Origin: Lolliginicoccus lacisalsi
Lineage (GTDB): Bacteria; Actinomycetota; Actinomycetes; Mycobacteriales; Mycobacteriaceae
Reading direction: 5' to 3'
NCBI RefSeq assembly: GCF_014841105.1
Contig: NZ_JACYWE010000002.1
Coordinates: 344,434-408,433 of the forward strand
DNA: 64,000 nt
Shown here: positions 7,707 to 14,585 of the stretch, piece by piece
Layout of the letters: each line of letters opens with the position of its first letter
Position numbering within the stretch: the first letter of the stretch is position 1
The notes under the pieces: model-generated
Databases searched by the model: none
What the model saw: only the letters and a program-made list of their open reading frames with translations
Told to the model about the DNA's origin: nothing
Made by a program: the position numbers and the translations under genes

Positions 7707-8465
7707 GATGTAGGGCATCGTGGTGGCCATGAGCGTCATGAACTGCACGTTCGCGTTGAGCGGCAGATCCGCCATGTGCCGGACGGCCTCAGCGACGTGG
7801 CGGGCGTCAAAGGTTGGTTCCTGCTTGGTGGTGCCGTCGGCCTGGCGGGCTCCCGCCGCGAACCCGTGGGTCATGTCGGTGGCGGCGTTGCCGATGTCGA
7901 TCTGCCCGCACGCGATGTTGTCGGGGCGACCATCCAGGGAGATCGATTTCGTGAGCCCAGTGATGGCGTGCTTCGTGGTGGTGTAGGCGGCCGTGCCGGG
8001 GCGCGGGACGTAGGCGGAGATCGAGCCGTTGTTGATGATGCGTCCGCCGTGGGGCCGCTGCTTCCGCATGGCCCGCATGGCTTCCGCCGCGCACAAGTAG
8101 TAGCCAGTCACGTTGGTGGTGAGGGTAGCTGTCCAGTCCTCGAACGCGATCTCGTCGAGGTTGCCGACGGGCCCGAACGTTCCCGCGTTGTTGACGAGCA
8201 CGTCCACCCTCCCCCAGGCATCGAGCACCGCGGCGAACAATGCGCGCACGGATTCGGGATCGGTGACGTCGGCGGGGACGACGAGCGCGCCAGGATGATC
8301 GTTGGCGGTCTCGGCGAGGGTCGCGGCGTTGCGCCCGGCGAGGGCAACGCGGTAGCCGTGGTCGAGCAGCTCGCGGGTGATCGCGCGGCCAAGCCCGCTG
8401 CCGGCTCCGGTGACGACCGCTGCCGCTGGCGTCGCGGCGACCTGGACTGCGTCAGTGGTTCCCAC
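7695..8465 (-). CDS. SDR-family oxidoreductase
   Basis: A 256-residue classical short-chain dehydrogenase. It has the TGAGSGLG dinucleotide loop near residue 19, NNAG at about 91, an active-site serine in INNGSISAY and the YTTTK catalytic pair. The alanine/arginine loop after strand 2 (AGRNAAT) suggests NADP. The substrate is unknown. GTG at 8465 is preceded by AAGGAG at ideal spacing. It diverges from the isomerase-like gene with only 27 bp between them, so their promoters overlap. Confidence 0.85.
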   Translation of the reverse strand: MGTTDAVQVAATPAAAVVTGAGSGLGRAITRELLDHGYRVALAGRNAATLAETANDHPGALVVPADVTDPESVRALFAAVLDAWGRVDVLVNNAGTFGPVGNLDEIAFEDWTATLTTNVTGYYLCAAEAMRAMRKQRPHGGRIINNGSISAYVPRPGTAAYTTTKHAITGLTKSISLDGRPDNIACGQIDIGNAATDMTHGFAAGARQADGTTKQEPTFDARHVAEAVRHMADLPLNANVQFMTLMATTMPYIGRG

Positions 8466-8492
8466 CGTGGGCTCCTTATAGGATCAACGTCA

Positions 8493-9302
8493 ATGATTGC
8501 GCCTTCCTATACTGTCAATTGCTCGATCCTGCTGACGCATCTGCCCCTGCTCGAGCGGCCAGCGGCGGCCCGGCGGGCGGGATTCAGCGCGGTGGAGTTC
8601 TGGTGGCCGTTTGATGTGCCTTGCCCGCCGGATCGCGAAGTGGATGCGTTCGTGGGCGCGGTCCGCGACGCGGGGGTGCGGTTGTCGACGCTGAACTTCG
8701 CTGCTGGCGATCTCGCAGCGGGCGAGCGGGGGCTATTGTCTGATCCGCGGCACCGCCGGGATTTCCTCGACAACGTCGATGTCGTGGTGGGCATCGGCGA
8801 GCAACTGGGGGCCACAGGATTCAACGCCTTGCCAGGCAATCGCAGGGGTGGGCTCTCCGCGGACGAGCAGGATGAGCTCGCGGTGGAGAATCTCGGGCTC
8901 GCGGCGCGCGCGGCCGAGAGGATCGGTGCCACAGTGCTGCTGGAGCCGCTGAGTGGTGCTCCGCGCTACCCGATCCGCACGCCGGGTGATGCCGTCACGC
9001 TCATCGATCGCGTCGAGTCCGCCTGGGGCGCCCGGCTGGGACTGCTCGCGGACCTGTACCACTGGGCGGTCAACGAGGTCGAGATCACGGCGGCCATCGA
9101 CAAGCATCGGGCGGATATCCGGCATGTGCAGGTCGCCGATTTCCCTGGCCGGGGCGCGCCGGGCACAGGAACGGTGCCGTTGCGCGAGCACGTGGAAGAC
9201 CTGCGCGCGGGCGGCTACGACGGTTGGGTGTCGCTGGAGTACCTTCCTGGCGACGCGACCGGCAACGGGCATGATTTTGCCTGGATGAGAGAGTGGCCAT
9301 GA
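8493..9302 (+). CDS. Hydroxypyruvate isomerase-like TIM-barrel protein
   Basis: A 269-residue xylose-isomerase-like TIM barrel. The pattern is that of the Hyi family: GFSAVEFWWPF near the start, LLEPLSG, LLADLYH, IRHVQVADFPGR and GWVSLEYLPG, which supply the metal-binding Glu, Asp, His and Glu. It probably interconverts hydroxypyruvate with tartronate semialdehyde or a related 2-hydroxy-3-oxo acid. ATG at 8493 follows TAGGAT-like sequence at 8479-8484, with little room for a leader. The stop overlaps the next start (ATGA), and the divergent SDR may act in the same pathway. Confidence 0.8.
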   Translation: MIAPSYTVNCSILLTHLPLLERPAAARRAGFSAVEFWWPFDVPCPPDREVDAFVGAVRDAGVRLSTLNFAAGDLAAGERGLLSDPRHRRDFLDNVDVVVGIGEQLGATGFNALPGNRRGGLSADEQDELAVENLGLAARAAERIGATVLLEPLSGAPRYPIRTPGDAVTLIDRVESAWGARLGLLADLYHWAVNEVEITAAIDKHRADIRHVQVADFPGRGAPGTGTVPLREHVEDLRAGGYDGWVSLEYLPGDATGNGHDFAWMREWP

Positions 9303-9688
9303 GCATGCGATGCCCCTGCGGCAGCGGCAGGGACCTCGACGGGTGCTGCGGCATGTTGCTGAGCGGTGAGCGAAAGGCTGGCACTGCCGAGGCGTTGATG
9401 CGTTCGCGGTACACGGCGTTCATGCTGGGAGATACGTCATACCTGCATCGGACATGGCACCCCACGACGCGACCGCGCCGCCTCGAGCTCGACCCCGCGC
9501 AGGAATGGCTCGGGCTTCGCATTCTCGGGGCCCAGCGGGGCAGCCTGCTCGATTCGACCGGCACCGTGGAGTTCGTCGCGGAGTACCGCTACCGCGGCCG
9601 ACGCGATGCCCTGCACGAGCGGAGCCGGTTCACCCGCGAGAAGGGGCAGTGGTTGTACGTGGATGGGGTGTTTCCAGACGAGGCGTAG
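9299..9688 (+). CDS. YchJ-family (UPF0225) SEC-C protein
   Basis: A 129-residue protein starting MSMRCPCGSGRDLDGCCG, a SEC-C-like zinc-binding motif (CPCGS...CC), followed by the NTF2-like YchJ domain with MRSRYTAF and a Tyr/Arg-rich strand (VEFVAEYRYRGR). The function is unknown; the SEC-C motif binds zinc and often mediates protein contacts. The start overlaps the isomerase stop by 4 nt. In-frame GTG (9293) and ATG (9305) codons are alternatives. Confidence 0.85.
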   Translation: MSMRCPCGSGRDLDGCCGMLLSGERKAGTAEALMRSRYTAFMLGDTSYLHRTWHPTTRPRRLELDPAQEWLGLRILGAQRGSLLDSTGTVEFVAEYRYRGRRDALHERSRFTREKGQWLYVDGVFPDEA

Positions 9689-9717
9689 GGGCAGCGGCCT
9701 AGCCGGTGGAGCCGCCG

Positions 9718-9794
9718 CGCCCGTTGCGCCCCGCGCGCCCGCTGCGCCCGTTGCGCCCGCTGCGCCCGCCGCGCCCGTTGCGCCCGTTGCGCCC
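9718..9794. repeat. 9-bp GCGCCCGYT tandem repeat
   Basis: About eight imperfect copies of a 9-bp GCGCCCGTT/GCGCCCGCT unit lie between the YchJ gene and the first palindromic element. The region is non-coding. Confidence 0.75.
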
Positions 9795-9866
9795 GCCAAA
9801 CGCGATAGAAGCCGCCAAACGCGATAGAAGCTGACCTGGGTTTTCCGCAGCTTCTATCGCGTTTGC
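9795..9866. repeat. Palindromic element A, copy 1
   Basis: Arms CAAACGCGATAGAAGCT (9816-9832) and AGCTTCTATCGCGTTTG (9849-9865) are perfect over 17 bp around a 16-nt spacer that contains CCTGG. An extra half copy, GCCAAACGCGATAGAAGCC, stands directly to the left at 9795-9813 where the other copies carry AAAAGCACCGG. It lies between the convergent YchJ and SnoaL genes. Copies 2-4 are at 14499, 42779 and 58886. Confidence 0.9.
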
Positions 9867-9883
9867 AGTGGTGGTGGGGAGGG

Positions 9884-10207
9884 TTACTCGCGGATGGTCA
9901 TGCGCGAGACCCGCGCTCCGGACACATCGAAGATGAACGTGCTCGGCCCGTTGTATCCATTGCCGCCGACGATCGTCGTGACCGTCGCGGAGTCGCCCGC
10001 CACGGCGGAGCTGGTCAGGTCGAGCGTGATCTGCTTGCCGATGTATTCACGATCGCTCCACTCCCTGATCGCTTCCCGGCCGCGGAACTCGCGGCCCCAG
10101 TCGTCGACGACGCCATCGTCGGAAAAGCTCCCGAGGAACCCTTCGACATCTCCAGAGTTGGTCGCGGCGATCAGTTGCTGGACTGCTGCGGGCAGTTCGC
10201 TGGTCAT
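9884..10207 (-). CDS. SnoaL-like NTF2-fold protein
   Basis: A 107-residue alpha+beta barrel of the SnoaL-like type (VQQLIAATNSGDVEGFLGSF, FRGREAIREWSDREYIG). Such proteins are small isomerases, hydratases or binding proteins; no specific function can be read. ATG at 10207 has GGAGGA just upstream. It follows the SDR gene by 16 nt on the same strand, so they form an operon facing the divergent LysR regulator. Confidence 0.8.
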   Translation of the reverse strand: MTSELPAAVQQLIAATNSGDVEGFLGSFSDDGVVDDWGREFRGREAIREWSDREYIGKQITLDLTSSAVAGDSATVTTIVGGNGYNGPSTFIFDVSGARVSRMTIRE

Positions 10208-10223
10208 CGTTCCTCCATCTGGA

Positions 10224-10973
10224 TCAGCGGGTGGTGTATCCACCGTTGGCGAAGATCGTCTGACCGGTGATCCAGCGGCCCCCGTCGACAAGGAATTCGA
10301 CGATGGGGGCGATGTCCTCGATGCGCGTCAGGCGGTTGCCCATGGCCTGGGACTTGTGGAAGGCAACACGCTCGGGCGTCTCCTGCCCGTAGAAGAAGGG
10401 CGTGTCCATGGGCCCCGGGGCGATGTTGTTCACGGAGATGCCTCGACCGGCGAACTCCTTCGCAGCGGCGCGGGCGAAGTGCTCGACGGGCGACTTCCCG
10501 CCAGCGTAGGTGGAGTACCCATCCGTGAATGCCGCCAGGAGGGCGGTCAGGATGGTGACGACGCTGCCGTCGTCGTTGAGCCGGCGACCAGCTTCCTTGA
10601 TGAAGAAGTAGGCCGACTTCGCGTTGATGTCGAACATCGAGTCGTATTCATCCTCGCTGGTCTCGACGATGGGCTTGCGCAGTACTTTGCCCACCGTGTT
10701 GATCGCGATGTCGACGCCACCAAAGTCGCTTTCCGCGGCGTCGAAGAGCTCATCGATGCTGGCGGGCCGGGTCAGGTCCGCCTGGAACTTGAATGCCTTG
10801 ACGCCGGCGGCCTGTGCTGCGGCCACGGTCTGGTCAGCATCGGCCTCAGTGCTGTCGCTGTTGTAGTGGACCGCCACGTTGACGCCCCGCTGCGCGAGCG
10901 TCGTGCTGATCAAGCCTCCGAGGTTCTTCGCTCCGGCCGCGATGACCGCCGACTTGCCTTCCAATGTATTCAT
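10224..10973 (-). CDS. SDR-family oxidoreductase (divergent nucleotide loop)
   Basis: A 249-residue short-chain dehydrogenase. The nucleotide loop reads AAGAKNLGG instead of TGxxxGxG, and the catalytic pair is YAGGK. GDxxDDGS-like features are replaced by LNDDGSVVTILT. The C-terminus is complete (GQTIFANGGYTTR). It probably reduces a small ketone with NAD(P)H. GGAGCAG precedes ATG at 10973. It forms an operon with the SnoaL gene and lies opposite a LysR regulator, the usual arrangement for an inducible pathway. Confidence 0.85.
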   Translation of the reverse strand: MNTLEGKSAVIAAGAKNLGGLISTTLAQRGVNVAVHYNSDSTEADADQTVAAAQAAGVKAFKFQADLTRPASIDELFDAAESDFGGVDIAINTVGKVLRKPIVETSEDEYDSMFDINAKSAYFFIKEAGRRLNDDGSVVTILTALLAAFTDGYSTYAGGKSPVEHFARAAAKEFAGRGISVNNIAPGPMDTPFFYGQETPERVAFHKSQAMGNRLTRIEDIAPIVEFLVDGGRWITGQTIFANGGYTTR

Positions 10974-11053
10974 GCCACTGCTCCTGGTCGATTGGCTGAT
11001 TGCGTACTCCACGCTAGGAGCGGCAAGCACAAATAGGAAACATGATTTTGGGG

Positions 11054-11068
11054 TAGATTAACAATCTA
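11054..11068. promoter_or_regulatory. Candidate LysR operator
   Basis: TAGATT-AAC-AATCTA is a perfect 15-bp palindrome ending on the first base of the LysR start codon and fits the T-N11-A rule for LysR sites. It lies in the 94-bp divergent spacer between the SDR and the LysR genes, so it could control both. Confidence 0.55.
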
Positions 11069-11961
11069 TGGTTGTTTATCGTCAGCCGCTGGACCTGCGC
11101 CGCCTGCAGCAGTTCCTCGCGGTCGCGGACGCGGCCGGATTCACGCGCGCGGCCCAAGAGCTCCACCTGAGCCAGCAGGCACTGAGCAGTTCCATTGCCC
11201 GGCTCGAAGCAGAGATGGGTGTCGCGCTCTTCGATCGCACGACGCGCCAGGTCCAGCTCACCAAGGCCGGCCGGGCACTGCACGACGGTGCGGGAGTCCT
11301 GCTCGCGGCCGCCGAGCACCTCGTGCGGCAGGCGCGCGACGCACCGGCCCAATCGCTGCGGCCCTTTGTCATCGGGCACACCCCTGCCGTTACGCCTGCT
11401 GAAGTCCATAGCCTTATCGAGCCGGTCCTGGCCGCGCTGCCAGAACTGCCGATCACCGTGATCCAGATGTACCCAGGATCCTTCCACCAGGCCCTTCTCG
11501 AAGGCCGGATCGATGCAGCTCTGCGGCGCGGCGTCGCAGTCCCCCAGGATCTAGCAGCCGCCACCATCGCTTACACCCCGGCGCGGATCGCCGTCCGGGC
11601 GAGCCATCGCCTCGCTGCCCGCCGATCAATCTCCGTGAGCGACCTGCGCGGCGAGCGAATCATCGTCTGGGGGCCGCCTGGAGCCTCCTTCTACACCGAT
11701 TTCATCCTCAGTACCTGCCGGCGGGCCGGGTTCGAGCCGACGATCACGGTCAACCGCGTGCAAGGCACGCCTCCGGCATCGGCTGTCCTGGACAACGAGG
11801 GAATCGCGTTCGTCACCGACCCGCCCGGGCCCACGATGGACCATCAAGCAATCGTCATCGACCTGGCGGAGCCGCCCCTGGTTCCCGTCCAGATGCTGTG
11901 GCTACCGAACACGGTGTCGGCCGCGCGCGATCTGCTAGTCACGCAATCGCAAGGACGGTGA
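11068..11961 (+). CDS. LysR-family transcriptional regulator
   Basis: A 297-residue regulator. The N-terminal winged HTH (about residues 10-70) reads LQQFLAVADAAGFTRAAQELHLSQQALSSSIARLE, followed by a linker helix and a periplasmic-binding-type effector domain. It is divergent from the SDR/SnoaL operon and is probably its regulator, with a small-molecule inducer that cannot be named. ATG at 11068 is the first good start. Confidence 0.88.
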   Translation: MVVYRQPLDLRRLQQFLAVADAAGFTRAAQELHLSQQALSSSIARLEAEMGVALFDRTTRQVQLTKAGRALHDGAGVLLAAAEHLVRQARDAPAQSLRPFVIGHTPAVTPAEVHSLIEPVLAALPELPITVIQMYPGSFHQALLEGRIDAALRRGVAVPQDLAAATIAYTPARIAVRASHRLAARRSISVSDLRGERIIVWGPPGASFYTDFILSTCRRAGFEPTITVNRVQGTPPASAVLDNEGIAFVTDPPGPTMDHQAIVIDLAEPPLVPVQMLWLPNTVSAARDLLVTQSQGR

Positions 11962-12000
11962 ACCCCCTGCCGCCAGCGGCACAGCGGGCCGCCGCCCCCG

Positions 12001-12068
12001 AATCTGCGAGCGAAAGTCAACTAATCCGGCCCCGGAATCGGACATTTGTTGACTTTCGCTCGCAGATT
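12001..12068. repeat. Perfect 21-bp spacer palindrome
   Basis: The arms at 12001-12021 and 12048-12068 are perfectly complementary (core CTGCGAGCGAAAGTCAAC) around a 26-nt loop. It has no T-run. It matches the architecture, but not the sequence, of palindromic element A. Confidence 0.85.
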
Positions 12069-12104
12069 CCCGCCGCAGGGCCGGCCTCGACCCGACCACG
12101 CAAC

Positions 12105-12177
12105 AGCCCCCGGGACAGTGCGCGCTCACAAGGCGGGAGCGCGGTGCCAGCTGGACGTGCTGGCAGTCCCGGGGGCT
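12105..12177. other. Compact three-stem structure (possible structured RNA)
   Basis: An outer 12-bp stem, AGCCCCCGGGAC (12105-12116) with GTCCCGGGGGCT (12166-12177), encloses two perfect 7-bp hairpins. These are CGCGCTC/GAGCGCG (12121-12127 with 12137-12143) and TGCCAGC/GCTGGCA (12145-12151 with 12159-12165, 7-nt loop). Only five bases in the junction stay unpaired. The layout is a tight three-way junction of 73 nt. It could be an RNA or a DNA cruciform; the strand of action is unknown. Confidence 0.6.
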
Positions 12178-12456
12178 GGGTTGCTGCTGTGGATTCGCTC
12201 GCCGCTCGCGCGACAGGGCGGACCCTGGCGCGGCTGCTAGCGGGCAGCCACCTCACGTGTCCTATAGCCAATCAACTCTGGACCACCTCCTCTCTCGTGT
12301 ACCTCCTTGTTTACTCCCGGCCCTGGGGCGGCGGCAAGTGTTTTTTTCGGGGAGCAGCAGGTGGCACCCAGCCCCCTCCACCGTCGCCGCCCGGCCATTA
12401 CGCCCCGCGTCGCTGCCACTCAGGAGTTAACGACAATAGACTTTTCGTTTCATCGG

Positions 12457-12507
12457 TTGACACAAGGCAGATCTATGTCAAAATCAAGGTGTGATGTGCT
12501 GCACACC
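12457..12507. promoter_or_regulatory. Candidate alkB operators
   Basis: TTGACA (12457-12462) and TGTCAA (12476-12481) form a 25-bp palindrome with a 13-nt spacer; TTGACA could also serve as a -35. A second palindrome, GGTGTG-N8-CACACC, spans 12488-12507. Both are just upstream of alkB and are candidate sites for the TetR repressor encoded downstream. Confidence 0.45.
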
Positions 12508-12531
12508 GAAGTGCGCACGGAGAGGATCACC

Positions 12532-13713
12532 ATGAGCGTCCCCCACCCCACCCCCGCCGACCCGGGCATGACCTGGCGGGATCGCAAGCGCTACTTGTTC
12601 ATCATCAGCGGGCTGCTGCCGCTGCTCATCTTTGTCGGTTGGGGCCTGGTCGAGCTGACCGGCTGGGAGGTCTTCTGGTTCATTGGCCCCATCGTGTTCC
12701 ACGTCCTGATGCCGCTGGCCGACACCTTGGTGCGCAAGGATCCAGAGAATCCTCCGCCGGAGCTGGTGGGGTGGCTGGAGAATGATCGCTACTACCGGGC
12801 GATCATCTACATGCTGATCCCGCTGCAATACGTGGCGACGTTCCTGGCCGCATGGATCGTCACGCAGCAGGACATCTCGTGGATTGGCTACCTCGGCCTG
12901 AGCTGGTCGGTGGGCTACCTCACCGCGCTGGCGATCAACGCTGCCCATGAGCTCGGCCACAAGAAGGAAACCGTGAACCGCTGGATCGCCCGGATCGCCC
13001 TCGCGCCGTGCTGCTACGGGCACTTCTACGTCGAGCACAACCGGGGCCATCACGTTCGCGTCGCTACGCCCGAGGATCCCGCCTCGTCGCGGCTCGGGGA
13101 GGCGTTCTGGACGTTCCTGCCCCGCACAGCCATCGGAGGCATCCGCTCCGCCTGGAACCTGGAGGCCACCCGGCTGCGCCGCCGTGGCGATCGGGTGCTG
13201 AGCGTGCACAACGACGTGCTCAACGCCTGGGCGATGAGCGTCGTGCTGTGGGGCGCCATGATCGCGCTGCTGGGGCCTGCCCTCATCCCGTTCATCGTGA
13301 TCTCGGCAGGGGTGAGCATCCTGATATTCGAGTCGGTGAACTATCTCGAGCACTATGGCCTGCTGCGCCAGAAGACCGAATCAGGCCGCTACGAGCGCTG
13401 CGCGCCGCGCCACAGCTGGAACTCGTGCGCCATGCCGAGCAACCTGATGCTGCTGCAGCTGCAGCGCCACTCGGACCACCACGCGAATCCCACGCGCGAC
13501 TACCAGGCACTGCAGCACATGGAGGACGCGCCACAGCTACCGAGCGGCTACGGCACCGTGATGACACTCGCGATGTTCCCACCGCTGTGGCGCCACGTCA
13601 TGGACAAGCGCGTGTTCGATTTCTACGATCATGATCCGTCGCTGATGAACATCCATCCGCCGAAGCGGGAGAAGGTCCTCGCGCGCATCGCGAAGCACAA
13701 GGCTCGGGCCTGA
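12532..13713 (+). CDS. alkB: Alkane 1-monooxygenase
   Basis: A 393-residue integral membrane di-iron hydroxylase. All family boxes are present: HELGH (139-143), EHNRGHH (168-174), NYLEHYG (270-276) and LQRHSDHH (310-317). About six hydrophobic segments are spread over residues 21-265. It hydroxylates the terminal carbon of n-alkanes, taking electrons from rubredoxin and its reductase. No rubredoxin is fused to the C-terminus or encoded next to it, unlike the usual alkB-rubA-rubB layout. ATG at 12532 has GGAGAGG upstream; the frame remains open further upstream but without family sequence. A TetR gene follows. Confidence 0.95.
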   Translation: MSVPHPTPADPGMTWRDRKRYLFIISGLLPLLIFVGWGLVELTGWEVFWFIGPIVFHVLMPLADTLVRKDPENPPPELVGWLENDRYYRAIIYMLIPLQYVATFLAAWIVTQQDISWIGYLGLSWSVGYLTALAINAAHELGHKKETVNRWIARIALAPCCYGHFYVEHNRGHHVRVATPEDPASSRLGEAFWTFLPRTAIGGIRSAWNLEATRLRRRGDRVLSVHNDVLNAWAMSVVLWGAMIALLGPALIPFIVISAGVSILIFESVNYLEHYGLLRQKTESGRYERCAPRHSWNSCAMPSNLMLLQLQRHSDHHANPTRDYQALQHMEDAPQLPSGYGTVMTLAMFPPLWRHVMDKRVFDFYDHDPSLMNIHPPKREKVLARIAKHKARA

Positions 13714-13806
13714 CCCTCGGCACGAGCACCACTGCCGGTGCCTGCACCACCTCCGGTGCGGGCACCGCCGCCGTTGGAGGCCCCGCCGCCCGTGTAGAAC
13801 AGAAGA

Positions 13807-14433
13807 GTGCCGAACACTTCCGATGACGCCCCACGCCCCTACCCGGAGCAGGCGCGCGAGCTCCTGGTCGACGTGGTGCTCGACTCCGCTGATCGCCTGA
13901 TCCGCGCCGGCGGCTGGGCAAGGACCCGGATGGAGGCCATCGCGCAGGCATCGGGGGTGAGCAAGCCGACCCTGTACCGGGTGTTCGGCACCCGCGAGCA
14001 ACTCGCGAGCGCCTACCTGGACCGGGAGGTCGATCGGCTCACCGGAGTGCTCCGCGGGGCGCTTCCCGGTCCAGCCCACCGCAAGGATGATCCGGTGGGC
14101 ACGGTGCGCAGGATGCTGGTGCTGGTCCTCGAGGCGCTGTCGGACAACCCGATCGTGAACGCGATCCTGACCGAGGATTCCTCGGCCGCGAGCCTGCTGC
14201 CCCTGCTGACCGTCCACGGTGACCGGCTGCTCGAAAGGGCCGCCGCGCGGCTCGTGGAACTCTCCTCGGAGTGGCTTCCCGAGATCGAGGAAGCGGACCG
14301 GCGGGTCCTCGCCGATACGATCATTCGCTTGCTGCTGAGCTACAGCGTGCTACCCGGGCGCAGCATCGAGGACACCGCCGACACCATCATTGCCCTGGTG
14401 CGCCCCTTCCTCGAAGATGCGCTGGGAAGCTAG
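13807..14433 (+). CDS. TetR-family regulator (AlkU-like position)
   Basis: A 208-residue TetR regulator with an N-terminal HTH (RTRMEAIAQASGVSKPTLYRVFGTREQLASAYLDRE) and a helical ligand domain. It lies 93 nt after alkB, where Rhodococcus-type clusters carry alkU, and may sense alkanes or fatty acids. GTG at 13807 follows TAGAAC by 6 nt, so it may have its own near-leaderless promoter rather than being part of the alkB mRNA. Confidence 0.85.
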   Translation: MPNTSDDAPRPYPEQARELLVDVVLDSADRLIRAGGWARTRMEAIAQASGVSKPTLYRVFGTREQLASAYLDREVDRLTGVLRGALPGPAHRKDDPVGTVRRMLVLVLEALSDNPIVNAILTEDSSAASLLPLLTVHGDRLLERAAARLVELSSEWLPEIEEADRRVLADTIIRLLLSYSVLPGRSIEDTADTIIALVRPFLEDALGS

Positions 14434-14498
14434 TCGCCTGGTCGGCGGGGGCGGCGTGTGTGGCGTGGGCGGCGTAGGCGTGGGGGCCACCGGTCGCC

Positions 14499-14566
14499 AA
14501 AAGCACCGGATACTGCCAAACGCGATAGAAACTGACCTGGTTTTCAGCCGACTTCTATCGCGTTTG
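14499..14566. repeat. Palindromic element A, copy 2
   Basis: Flank AAAAGCACCGGATACTGC (14499-14516), then arms CAAACGCGATAGAA (14517-14530) and TTCTATCGCGTTTG (14553-14566), perfect over 14 bp, with CCTGGTTTT in the spacer. It lies between the convergent TetR and cydC genes. Confidence 0.9.
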
Positions 14567-14585
14567 CCGCGAGCCAACCCACCAG

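Larger units (their letters stand above)
11962..12531. other. Gene-free spacer with strong secondary structure
   Basis: I find no convincing gene in these 570 bases. They hold a 21-bp palindrome (12001-12068), a three-stem structure (12105-12177), a less GC-rich stretch (12250-12480) and, next to alkB, palindromes at 12457-12481 and 12488-12507 that could be operators. Confidence 0.7.

Noticed and set aside
7776..9302. A 508-residue version of the isomerase-like protein
   Set aside because: The N-terminal half lies opposite the SDR gene. The TIM barrel begins only at ATG 8493.
12001..12068. Terminator of the LysR gene
   Set aside because: The stem is long but lacks a T-run on either side, so it was kept as a palindrome, not called a terminator.
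12105..12177. tRNA or tRNA-like gene
   Set aside because: Three stems and no T-loop sequence, anticodon arm or acceptor tail; the lengths do not fit a tRNA.
11962..12531. A gene in the alkB upstream spacer
   Set aside because: Open frames on both strands cross the palindromes and show no start signal, domain or codon pattern like the neighbours.
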